NCBI RefSeq assembly: GCF_011075055.1
Contig: NW_025401099.1
Coordinates: 310,001 to 374,000, forward strand
Length of the DNA: 64,000 bases
From: Mangifera indica
Taxonomy: Eukaryota; Streptophyta; Magnoliopsida; Sapindales; Anacardiaceae
Direction of reading: 5' to 3'
Shown here: positions 25,715-36,683 of the stretch, piece after piece
Position numbering within the stretch: the stretch's first letter is position 1
Layout: every line of letters begins with the position of its first letter
Notes under the pieces: generated by a model
Database searches by the model: none
What the model was told of the DNA's origin: nothing
Seen by the model: only the letters and a program-made list of their open reading frames with translations
Made by a program: the position numbers and the translations under genes

Positions 25715-27529
25715 TATAAGGTTTTCAAAGTGATGACAACCATAACTGTAGCAAAATTTAAAATTAAAAAAAAAAACCAAAACAATCCTAAAGACACTAT
25801 TCAAGATACCCATTTTAAACATAATAATCATGAAACATACAAAACACTGATAAGGTGTTTTAGAATTAATACCTATGTTGATGACTACTTTAAACTTCAT
25901 ATAGATTAAGATAGTGCGCTATCCAACTCTCACAAGGCAGTGTTTTAGTATCCACATGAAGCACAAACGTAAACAGAAAAAATCCAAATGAAAAGGTTGT
26001 TAGGGCTCTTAACTGGAATTATTGTTCACAATTAAAGGAGAGAGCATAGAACTTGTAGCTAGGGTTTTTATGTTCTGTTTTTACTTATTATTTTTATTCA
26101 AAAATCATCTCTTATATAGATGTACAGGTATTCGAGCACGGTTGGAATTTCAAGTGTGTATAGTACTCTTAACACATAGATGCACGGTTGGTATGAAAAA
26201 TTTTCCAACCAGCATCTATCAGGGCCATTTACATGGCTGGCGTATATATATGTTTTAACATCTATCAAGGCCATTTGCATGGTTGGCACATATGTGTGTT
26301 GGTCGACATGGCCAAGACTTACACGGTTGGCACACAAATGTACATCAGTAAGCATGACCAAAAACTTACACAATTGGCACACATATGTATGTTAGCTGAT
26401 ATAGCCATAAACTTGCACAGTTGGTACACATATGTGTGTTGGTCAACATGTTTATGTTACAAGGTACCAGCTGGCATCGTGCATTTGTATGGTTGGAACC
26501 TCTCTGATCAAGTGTATAGTTGGCACTGGGTCAAGACATGGTCAAACTGAGTCCTATCAACCAATTGGGCAAACCCAATTCATTCGTAATTTCTCTCTCT
26601 CAGCCTTAAAAACTAATATTGTCAACAAACAATCTATTCCCTTGAGTTCAATTCAACTCTTTTATGTGTGTAACCTATAAGCTCTCTATTAAACTGGTAG
26701 TGTCTGGATTTAATCTTTTTGTTAACCAATATCTCTCAAGGCTGAAATATAGAAAAGTTATATCTTAGTAGTTTCTCGATATGAACTAATACCTATTAAT
26801 GACTAACTTAAATTAGACTATAACCTTATCCCACTGTAGCCACAGATTCAAAGAATCATGGATGTCATTCAGTATTCTCATGTGAGATCTCTTCTCCTAT
26901 GCTCAGGAGTGACTAATCTTTTATTGATCTATCATACCCTTCATGTATCTCACGATATGGTCGACTATTATCTTTGTAGTTACCCAAATTATAGTACCAT
27001 ATTGGATAGCATCAAACTATACTGATCTTTACATGAGACGGTCTAGTGACCTTATGTCAAAGGATTATAGTACCTATAGTGTTCAAAAGATTTATTTTAT
27101 AGATACAAGAGCAACTATCCATATGGATATCTTTTGGTTAGTTCAGTTCAATGAACACATCTATAATGTGTACTCATGTGTTACACCAAGCTATCTATAA
27201 TAACTTCAATACGTAAGAACTGTCACCACTTTTGGTGGAGTCATTCAACACTATGATAATCCTATCATCATTGCAGGTGCCTTTATACATTACAATGTCG
27301 AGATTACAAATGTTTCTAGAATAGTCATTTAATATGTATATAAGGTTCTCACATTTATTTATTTGATCCTCTTATCTTGGCTCAACCATTTTAAGAGCAT
27401 GTTATTCATACAATCATATAAATAGATAACATATGAACTGAATAACAATAAATCTTTTTATTAATTATTAATATAAAATTACATCTATAAATGCTACATT
27501 CGATTAGCTCTAGGGCACCAACCTTAACA
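25715..27529 (-). repeat. 5' LTR of copia A2 (1815 bp)
   Basis: The minus strand begins TGTTAAGG at 27529 and ends CTTATA at 25715, next to the primer site. Its length agrees with the solo LTR at 34874-36678 (1805 bp). The part at 26200-26470 is an imperfect tandem repeat of units with CATGGTTGGCACACATATG-like cores, about 55-60 bp each. The reading frames at 26098-26680 on both strands come from these repeats. Confidence 0.85.
26200..26470. repeat. Imperfect tandem repeat inside the family-A LTR
   Basis: Four to five diverged units of about 55-60 bp, each with a core like TTGGCACACATATGTGTGTTGG and spaced by CAACATGGCC-like sequence. A shorter version occurs in the A2 3' LTR at 18965-19080, and related GTGCATG-rich sequence in the A1 LTR at 880-1110. 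It sits within the LTR upstream of the expected transcription start. Confidence 0.6.
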
Positions 27530-27539
27530 TTACCCATAA

Positions 27540-28347
27540 TACAATCCTTTTATCAACCGATATCTTATAGACTAAGACAATGATACATGTCTATCTCAAT
27601 AACTCCTCGATATAAACTGGTACACATCAATGATCATATAAACTGGATCAAACTTCAACTCAATTCCACCATGGCTATAGTTTCAAGTGGTTATAGATTC
27701 TTTTCAGTATTCTTATTCAAGACATCTTCTCTCTTGCTCAAGAATGACAAATTCTCTATTGATCTACCATAGCCTTCATATGGATCTTAATATGTAAAAT
27801 CATCACTTTTATGGTTACCCTAATTATAACGGCATATTGAATAACATCAAATCATATTAATCCTTATACAAGACGGTCTAGTGACCTCAAGTCTAAGGAT
27901 TATACGCAACCACGACTTAGAAGATATATTCCATAGACAATGGAGCAATCTTGAAGTCATGTTAGTCCAATAGACATGTATATAATGTACACCCATTTGT
28001 TACAATAAGTTGTTAACTAATAGTTTTGACATATGAGAACAATCGCCACCTTTTGGTGGAGTCACTCAACATTATGATAATTTCATCTTTATTACTTGTG
28101 CCCTTAGACAAAGTAATATTAGAATTATAGTCATTTATAAAATGACCATCTAATATGTTCATCAGATTTCTATGATTAGTTGTCTGATCCCCTCATCACG
28201 GTTTTATCATTCCAAGGACATTTTATTTATACAATCATATTAAATGCACTTTTAACATGAATAAATAATATATGCCTCTCATTAATAAATAAGTAAATTA
28301 TATCATACACAATTACAATCAATTAGCTTTAAGGTAGTACCTTAACA
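27540..28347 (-). repeat. Family-A LTR fragment, first 0.8 kb
   Basis: The minus strand starts TGTTAAGGTA at 28347 and follows the first ~800 bp of the family-A LTR (compare 26760-27529). It breaks off about ten bases before the 5' LTR of A2, which appears to have inserted into or beside it. Confidence 0.7.
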
Positions 28348-28354
28348 TGTTCAC

Positions 28355-28425
28355 TAAGAAGATATATTCTATAAACACTGGAATAATCATCTATATGAAA
28401 TCCTCTTGGTGGGTTTTGCTGGTGA
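28355..28425 (-). repeat. Small family-A LTR scrap
   Basis: The block from 28355 (GATATATTCTATAAACACTGG) resembles 19825-19880 and 27085-27140 of the LTRs. Beyond about 28425 the similarity fades. Confidence 0.4.
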
Positions 28426-29299
28426 ATATGTTTACAAAGTCTAACAGGAAAACCGTGATAGACTATGTGTTAAAAGCAGATAATATCTTAACAATGAGTT
28501 AGACTATTGAACCAAGGATATTAACACATTCACTAAGTACCACTACCGCTAGGGAATTAAAACTCAATTGGCCATTTGGTTTTGAATTTGTGCTTCAACT
28601 TACTTCAATCTACTGACAAAAAAGAATTTGAAAAAATAATTTTTTTTCCACATGTTTTGAATAAAATTGTTCTTTACATGCATTGCATCATGTCATGCAC
28701 ATGCAAACGCTTGAATGACATAGTGTTTTGGATGCAATATATATGGCCAGACATTATCCATGATATAGAGATGAGATAAATTAACTATTTATTGAGTGAT
28801 TAGCACTAACCCTATGGTTCTTGATGATTTTGCAAGTAACAGGTAAATGAAAGTTGTGGGATGAGGTCAACATTGAAATATTTAATATTTGATAGATAAG
28901 GTTTTTTTTTTTTTTTTTTTTTTTTGCATATAGATAATAGATTCATTGAAGACTATATTATTTTTATATTGGAGAACATTATTAAACAATTATGCTAATT
29001 ATGTCAAAGTTTAGAATTGGAATTCGCTGGATGGTTTTAATTTATGGATGATTATAGGAAATAGTATTATTATGTACACTTATAATTAATATTTGTTTGC
29101 TACTAATAATAATATATTATTATGTGATTGGATATTATTTTATCTATGATTTAAAATCACATAATCATATAGTGACACATCATCATTAGTACCAAATTAG
29201 GTTTTGCACATAATTTTTTTTAATAGGAAATTTTTATACATGAATCTTTTGAGTTCTCCCTTGAAAATGCTTAGAAGGTACCTTGCTTAAGAAGGCTTT

Positions 29300-29807
29300 T
29301 ACATTAAAATTAGTCTACAGAAGCTAGATCTTGATAGCTTGAATACTCTTAAAAAATATGAACTTGAGAAATCGGAAGAATCAGAGAAAAAATTAGAATG
29401 CTTGGTTTTTATTAAGGAGTATAACAGAGATAATCGGTCATTCAATGAATCAAATTCAACAGGATTGAGAGAGAAAGTCAAAGATTGTGAAATCCTTAAA
29501 AATGAAGGTAAAATCGATGGATCTAAAGGGGTGAGAGGGTCGAAGATTGTGGAATTGGACGAGTTGGGTGACTTCTAGACTAAGTTAAGTAGTGATGTGC
29601 AAATTTCAATGAATTTAGGGAGAAAAAGAAAACGGTTGGCTAGGTTTTTGGATCTAAAAGTAGGTTGGTTTTGTTTATAGAGGAAGGAGGGATATTTTCT
29701 TTGTTGTTGTTCATTATAGTAAAGGCTGATGGAATAGAATGAAGAAGGATGAGGCAATTGTAGTGATGGTTGATTAAGTTGACAACCTTAGATTGATGGA
29801 CGGAAGC
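29300..29807 (-). pseudogene. Possible relic of a small plant gene with a KENIPP N-terminus
   Basis: On the minus strand an ATG at about 29711 opens MNNNKENIPPSS, which stops after 24 codons. Plausible continuation lies in the other frames (KNLANRFLFLPK; later FFSDSSDFSSSYFL at 29299-29481). The N-terminus KENIPP is seen at the start of some plant cell-cycle proteins, but the rest matches nothing I recognise. It could equally be chance. The plus-strand frame 29339-29578 is the antisense. Confidence 0.2.
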
Positions 29808-30339
29808 AACAGTGGTCTTCAGGTGGAAGAAAGAAAGTAAAAAGAATAAAAAAGATTTTTTTTTATTTTTCAAAATCATAATTATGATTTCAAATTACAT
29901 AAAGAAAATTGCTTAGATACCCTTTCACGAATAAAGTTGATAAAAAAAAAAAAAGGGGACAAAAGGAGGAAAAGTGTTATTTTTAAAGTTCAAGGGTGAA
30001 AAAATTAGGAAAATATAGGTAGAAACTAGTAGCTCTACCCTACCTTACAAACACGCTAAACTCTAAAACTAGTACTACACATGTAAATCATGGCACTGCA
30101 TATATAATTGTCTATAACAAGTTGGACGTATTACATATATAAATCAAGACACTAAATATTTAAATGTGAAAACCTTCCAAGCTACGTTTATTTGTAAAGC
30201 AGGGTTTATGTTTATTGGAATTTCTCCAGTTCACATAAATTACGAGAAACTGTAAAATACACCAACTTAAGAATTTTCACTTATGGTTGAGGAGGTTATT
30301 GTGATTTTGACTGAAAAGATTTAGTTTTTTGAGATAATA

Positions 30340-30411
30340 ATTTTTGTCACAATATTTAAAATATTTTGTGACAAAAAAAATTGTCACAAATTTTGTTTTT
30401 ATTGTATTATG
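30340..30411. repeat. Short palindromic repeat, possible CACTA-like end
   Basis: TTTTGTCACAATATTT is followed by AAATATTTTGTGACAAAA, a near-perfect palindrome. The segment ends ATTTTGTTTTTATTGTATTA, which resembles the TTTGTTGTAGT end at 43042-43054. It is probably a scrap of the same mobile family. Confidence 0.35.
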
Positions 30412-31438
30412 GGTACTACTTTAATTTTAATAAGTTTGCCTTATTAAGGGTGTGACAAAGTTATTATATGTTATTTTGATATTAGTATGCTATAACAAAT
30501 AATTTTTTACAAATGTTGATATGTTTTGTAATTATTAGTTATTTAGTGGTAAATAATTTTTTCATAATATATCCAAATGTTTCTCGTAACATATAACTTG
30601 ATACAATGGTGTTTGTCATTTCTGTGTCGAACCTTTTTTCACATAAATTATTTATATTAAGAACTAAAATTTCATATAAAATTAAATTTAATAGTATTGT
30701 ACCCAATTATGATCTAATTCAAAAAAAGAAAAATTCCACAATAAAAAATATTCAAGTACTAAAACAATTAATACTGAAGTTTATTAAGACATTAAAAACA
30801 AATCATAAACTGTTTCTAACAATAATACCAACTTTTTTCCCATGATATGTTTAGCAACAACTCAAAGTGAATTATGCTAGACATATGTTGTTTTTCTAGC
30901 AAGAAAATCCCTAAAACAAAGGTAAAAAGTTTCATTAGTTTTGAAAAGATATAACAGCATTACAAAAGAAATATATGGCTAAAATAGACATGTTGGCTCC
31001 ACCCGAAACACGAATTTATAGTCTGATATGATAAGATCCGATTTGATACTGTAGTTTATTAACCCATGGACCGTTTAGGCCAGGTCATAAGTTTTAATAT
31101 TAAATTCATAGTCGGCTCAACCTGGTCTATTACTATTCAAAAAAATTTTTTTTTTTAAAAATCATTATAAAGATGCATTCTCAGAAGTCCTAGGTGTGCT
31201 ATAGAGAATATAAATGAGATGAGTGCATAAACCATTTAAAAGTATCCTTCAAATAAGTTTCACTTAATATTCTATTCAATGTTTGGGCCATCATTAAACA
31301 AAAAAGTTAGTGCATTGCGCTTACGAAATTTAAAATGTATAATTGTTCTTCCATTTTTATGCACATTGATGTGTATTCTATTACACCTGCAAATTAATGT
31401 GCTTTAAACAAATAAAAGCAAAAAACTCCAATTTTGCT

Positions 31439-32181
31439 TAACTTGTAAGGTCAAAGCACTATTTCCCACCCAAAGTATGCTGTTTTTCCAAGTTTCTCTC
31501 CGTTAACTTTGAAAATCTTATTTACCTACTCGTGGGCAGTTAAAATTAACGGTTTCAAAGACAAAATCGTCATTTTGTCTGTATTATTAAAAATAAACTT
31601 AAATTTGATTTTATTTTTCCCCCCAAACCTTAAAAACTAACAATTTTGCCAACCTAAGTTTTCCAAAACAACATTTTCCCCCATAGGGCTTTCAATTTTT
31701 CAGATTCAATTTTTTGGCAACATTTCTTCCTCTCCAACAACCTCCAAGTGATGTCTCTTCCTCTCCGGTGCAACCTCCTTCCTACGATTCTCTTGGGCAT
31801 TATCGTCGACAAAGACGAACCATCTTTGTCTTTGACGAAGACAAGTTGTCTTCCTCGACGATGATGTCCAAGAGAATCGTGGAAAGGAGGCTACACCAGA
31901 GAGGAAGAGAAGTTGCCTGGAGGTCGCTGGAGAGGAAGAAACATCGTCGAAAAATTAAATCTAAAAATTGGAAACCCTAAGGGGGAAAATGTTGTTTTTG
32001 AAAATTTGGGTTGGGAAAAATTATTAGTTTTTAGGGTTTAGGGGAGAAACTAATATAACTAATAGACTAAGATAATTTTAATCGGCTATGAATAGGTAAA
32101 TAAGATTTTCAAAGTTAATAGAAAAAAATTTGAGAAAACAACATACTTTAGGTGGGAAATAGACCTTTGGCCAACTTGTAA
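31439..32181. mobile_element. Foldback-type element: 743-bp near-complete inverted repeat
   Basis: Left arm 31439 to about 31830 and right arm about 31831-32181 are inverted copies of each other. The outer ends carry GGTCAAAG...CTATTTCCCACC and its counterpart, and the shared inner blocks include TAACTTTGAAAATCTTATTTACCTA and TTTCTTCCTCTCC. The arms match along nearly their full length with few gaps, leaving almost no loop; the centre is GTCGACAAAG/GACGAAGACA around 31805-31845. This fits a foldback element or a MITE with very long terminal inverted repeats. The 88-codon frame at 31714-31980 crosses the centre and reads both arms, so it is a by-product of the palindrome. No target-site duplication is obvious. 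Confidence 0.8.
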
Positions 32182-32524
32182 CAAAAATTTAGTGATAAAA
32201 ACCAATAAAACAAGTTCGTGGAAGATCCACCAAATAGAACTCGATTTTAGAACCGCCCAACTCAAATACGTAATCAAAAGTAAATAGCAAAATTTGAAAA
32301 AGGAATTGAAGCCAAGACTTCAATTACAATAAAAGAAAGATTAATGCGATTTTTGATTTACAAACAAACAAACCTGACCAAGCTTAGGGGAAACTGACTT
32401 ATGCATGATCAACGCCATTATAGTCATCAAAAAACTACTAAACAAATTGAAAAGAAAAAGAAAACAACATCGTTGTCAATTCATGAGACACATATACTTC
32501 TTTATTTATAGACACATCGTTGTC
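32182..32524. other. Spacer, nothing recognised
   Basis: AT-rich sequence between the foldback element and the gypsy G2 LTR. It includes a CACATCGTTGTCAA motif repeated at about 32467 and 32514. Confidence 0.4.
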
Positions 32525-32828
32525 AACTAGAGAGAAAGCACACCAGAGTCGTGAGAAAGAGGAGCAATACTATTCATTCATTCATAATTCCAAAACTGAA
32601 TTACAAGCTGTTTATTTATGTCAAATAGCATGACACCCGTAACCGAATGCCGTCTGTATCTTGCTAACAAACTTTTAACAAAATCTTCCAAGGAAAAAAC
32701 TGACTCCGTCTTCTTTATTTCAACGCAGCGTATTGGCACCTAAATTCGAATCGTCTTGTCCGTACTAATGACCGTTGTTCTGCAACATCGTTCCACTACT
32801 TGGGTGAGGATTTGAATTTGCATCAACA
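32525..32828 (-). repeat. 3' LTR of gypsy G2, truncated at its far end
   Basis: On the minus strand it starts TGTTGATG at 32828, after a purine tract (CAGGGAGGGAA, 32829-32839). Similarity with the 5' LTR at 39109-39479 is clear from 32525 to 32828, for example CATTCATTCATAATTCC and AAATAGCATGACACCC. The last ~70 bp of the LTR are missing or replaced. Confidence 0.8.
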
Positions 32829-34868
32829 TTCCCTCCCTGAACAGCCTTATCCTCAAGTGCGAATGCAGGAAAACGTCTGCGAATTTTATCGGCGAATTCC
32901 CACGTCGCTTCTTTCAACGTCAAACCTTGCCATTGGATAAGCAGTTGCGCTGCAGCTGCATTATGCCTCTTAACCCTTCTCCTGTCAAGTATCACTTGCG
33001 GAAACAAGTCAGGAGTTATTAAGGTGCCTGAAAGAAAAGAAGCAGCCTGCACTAGAGCACGAATAGGTCGCAACAGAGATGGAAGACGTAACCTGTATGC
33101 AACTGGACCACCTGTGTCAATGACCTGAAATGGTCCAAAATACTTAGCTTGGAGTTTCAAACCACCCTGATGCATGGAGGTTTGTCGATATGGCTGCAGT
33201 TTTACAAACATCTAATCACCTATCTGAAACTTGCATTCTGATCATTTACGATCTGCTAATGATTTCATTCGACGTTCTGCCCATGACAAGTGATGCTAGA
33301 GCAATCAAATAGTGGCTTCTCCTGTACAGAGGAATGTGTCAACAGCCTTTATTTTTCGAGTCCTTCGAAAAGCAGGGGACATGCAACGAGGAGGACACCC
33401 ATAAAGAGCCTCAAATGGGGTCATTTGAATGTTGGAATGGAATGTTGTATTATACCAAAATTCGGCTAAGGATAGCCACCTCAGCTAGGTATGAAGCATC
33501 TCCACTGTGTCATTTAGCGTAGATAACTCTCCAAACATTGATTGACGACTTCTGTCTGACCTTCAGTCTACGGGTGGTAGGTAGTGGACAACTAAATTTT
33601 GACCCCCTGTAGCTTGAATTACTCCTGCCAAAACTTACATACAAAGACCATGTCGCGATCACTAGTAATTGTGTTGGGCATTCCATGTAGCTTGTATACA
33701 TGATCCAATAAAGCTTATTTTACTGTCTTAATGGAGGAGTGACTCAATCCTACAAAGTGGTTGTACTTTGTAAGTCTATCAACTACCACATAGATTACAG
33801 TTTTTCCTTGTGATTTAGGAAGACTTTTTATAAAACCTATGGTCAGATCTTCCTGTAGGATTGGTATGGGCTATAAAAGCCGAGGTGAAGCAACATTATC
33901 CGATTTATACTGCTGCCAAGTTAGACATTCTCTAATGTAATTTCGTACATCACTTTTAATCCTTTCCAATAGACCATTGAAATCAGCTTCCTTGTCGTTA
34001 CATGCACCCTTGAAAGGCCTCCCGTAGGTGAGCTGTGAAATAAATAAATAAGTTATTTTCACAAGTTTGAATCAACTCCCACTACATATTTGCCCTTTCT
34101 CATCAATTTGTTTTGTTACCAGGAATATTGATTGTAGGCATTCTGGTCTTGAACTTTTGCTGAAATTACAGCTTGTAAATGACTATCAGAGTTCCAGGAT
34201 TGTTCTATCCTCTGCAAAATTTCTGAAGCGGGATTGTGGTGTAGTCAGGCTATGTACCTTCATTCCTAAAATTTTGGATAAAGCATCAGCCACTAGGTTT
34301 TCCTTTCCTTTCCTAAACTGTATTTCATAGTTGAATTGCATGAGTTTAGCAACCCAAGCTTGTTGTGTAAGTGTTGTTACCCTCTGTTCCAGTAGATACT
34401 TCAAACTTTGGTGGTGAGTTTTTATGATAAAATGCGGGTTCATGAGGTAGGGCTCTCATATCTTTATGGCGAGTAATATAACCAATATTTCTTTTTCGTA
34501 AATGGAAAAGAGTTGATTCTTAGGTGAAAGGACCTTGTTTGGGTATGCAATTGGGTGGCCTTCTTGCATTTAAGACAACCCTTGTACCCTCCCTACAGGC
34601 ATCAGTTTCTGTAAGGAAAGTCTTGGAGAAATCCGACAATGCAAGGACTAAGGTAGAAGTCATAGCTACCTTGAGTGTTTCAAATGCCTCTTGAGCTGCA
34701 TTAGTCCATTGAAACACATCCTTTTCAGTAAATCAATAAGAGGTCTAGCCATATTCCCATACCCTTTAACAAATTTCCTATAATAACATGTAAGCCCTAG
34801 AAACCCTCTTGGTTTCTTAAGGTTCTTAAATATAGGCCACTCCAAGACTGTCTTGATTTTGCTAGGGT
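32765..34868 (-). pseudogene. Gypsy G2 pol, C-terminal half (RNase H, integrase, C-terminal domain)
   Basis: 34520-34720 is the start of RNase H (QWTNAAQEAFETLK; the TDASGxGxG motif is degenerate). 34186-34443 is its C-terminal part, with LMQFNYEIQFRKGKENLVADALS. 33870-34060 is the integrase zinc-binding region (CLTWQQYK). 33240-33870 is the core, broken by stops. 32765-33211 is an intact 148-codon stretch with the C-terminal integrase domain (KYFGPFQVI, VAYRLRLP) and a chromodomain-like end (LLIQWQGL, EATWEFADKI, FALEDK). This last piece overlaps the 3' LTR by 64 bp, so the end of pol is coded in the LTR. The 5' side is interrupted by the solo LTR at 34874-36678. Confidence 0.8.
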
Positions 34869-34873
34869 CAGTA

Positions 34874-36678
34874 TGTTAAGGTAGTGTCCTAGAGTCAATC
34901 ATCACAATCGATATTTAATGAATCTTTAAGATTTTATTAATAAAAATGGCATTTGTATTATATATATATTTAATCTAAAATAGATAATTGTCCTAAAAAT
35001 AGTTAAACCATAATGAGGGTACCAATGTTCGATACCTAATCGTGAGAATCTTATGTACACATTAGGTGATGTTCTTAAAATATCTATAATTTTGATATTA
35101 CCATGATAAAGGGCACGAGTAATAGTGATAAAGTTATAGTGTTAAACAACTTCATCGAAAGATAATTATAATTCTCATATGTTAAAGTTGTTTATTGATA
35201 ACTTGGTACAACATAAGGGTGTACGTTGTAGACATATCTATCAGACTGACCCCATCTAAAAGATTTCATATGGATGATTATTCTAGTGTCTATGAAAAAT
35301 ATCGTCTTAGTGAACGGAGTACATGTAATCTTTAGACTTAAGGTCACTAGACTATCTTGTACAAGGATCAATATGGTTTGACACTAGCCCAACATAGTTT
35401 GATAAGAGGATTGTCAAAAAAGTGATGATTGGCCATATTGAGGTCTATTTGAAAGCTATTGTGGATTAATAAAGGATTCGTCACTTACGAACACAAGAGC
35501 TGATATCTCAATTGGGGCTTATAAACGGATGTCAATGATTAATTAAATCTGTGGGCATAGTAGAATTAGGTTGATGTTTAATCTGATATTATCTAATAAT
35601 TAACAAATGTCAATCTATGTAATTTGGGGAGCTTTAAGGGAGACACTCAATCTATACCTTAATTATATCACTAACAAGTTAAAAAATTCACATACTGACC
35701 TCTATTAATCAGGTGGTCATGATTCCTTTTCTAGAGGATAATCTTGATCTATGTCTAGATAGATACTAAGTCAAAAGTCCGACATGAATTTTGTTACTAC
35801 CGACTTAATGGAGAGTCTATAGGTCACACACAAAAAGAATTGATAAACTTTAGGGCTATGAGGTTATCCAAGTTAGATTCATTTTGAATTCCAGATGGAG
35901 AATTTAAAGCCTTGGAAAAATTTGTGAACTCGAGGTATATTTTATTACACTTTGGGACCTCACTATAATAATCTTGATTTGTATATGAGAATTGACAAGA
36001 TTGAGTTGGATTAACTCAAATATACATCACCTAATTTGAAATTTAAGTTAGGATGATGATAGAATTTTATCATATATTAATTATTATCATAATCCTATAA
36101 TTTTGGGTTAGATGCCAAAGAAAAATGGGAGAATTAATAGGAAATTAATGAGTGAATTTACTCATTAATGTGTTGACTAAGTATATAGCTCTCATAAGTT
36201 GTATATGCATGAGCACAAGGTGGGACAATTCCCACCCAATCGATGTCTACCCGGAATGCCTATGGATTTCAAGCTTGCATGGCTGAGCCGCCTGGGACAT
36301 ATGTTTTTCTTTTTTGTGTGTGTGTGCACATGCCTCTCGCTTTAAAATTACATAATAATTTTTACACATAGAACCTAGCCACCAAGAGAGATTTTCCTTC
36401 CCTTTTACCACAAAGTTGTTCTCGAGTTCTATCGAGCCTTAAGCACAATAAAGCCTTCATTGTTATTCTTTCATATGGATACCAAAGAGCAAAGTCAAAA
36501 ACATGACTTCTCTCCATCAAAGAAAGACAAAAGAGCCACCTACACAAGAATATCTTATTAAAAGTTGTATTGATTATACTATAAGGATGATCTAGCATAA
36601 AGTATTACAGAGTGAATGTATTGTTTAATTAAAATTTTAAGTTATTATTCTGTTAGTGAAGACAGCAAAATCCCTATA
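34874..36678 (+). mobile_element. Solo LTR of copia family A inside gypsy G2
   Basis: An 1805-bp LTR starting TGTTAAGG and ending CCCTATA, without internal region. The gypsy reverse-transcriptase reading continues on both sides: VNT before it and DPSKIKTVLEWP after it when the LTR is removed. The flanking five bases are CAGTA on the left (34869-34873) and TAGTA on the right (36679-36683), a target duplication with one change. It therefore arose by insertion of a family-A element into G2 and later LTR-LTR recombination. Confidence 0.85.
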
Positions 36679-36683
36679 TAGTA

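Larger units (their letters stand above)
28426..31438. other. AT-rich intergenic region without a clear gene
   Basis: Contains a T run (28902-28925), a possible gene relic at 29300-29807 (described separately), an ACTACACATGTAAATCA-type dispersed repeat at 30060-30170, and a short palindrome-rich piece at 30340-30410 resembling the end of the 40.8-43 kb array. No coding region could be supported. Confidence 0.5.

Noticed and set aside
26098..26680. Overlapping open frames on both strands with repeated HGWH/CVGQH peptides
   Set aside because: They arise from the short tandem repeats inside the family-A LTR and are not conserved between LTR copies.
31714..31980. 88-codon open frame rich in Arg and Ser
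   Set aside because: It spans the centre of the foldback element and reads both arms; no independent coding evidence.
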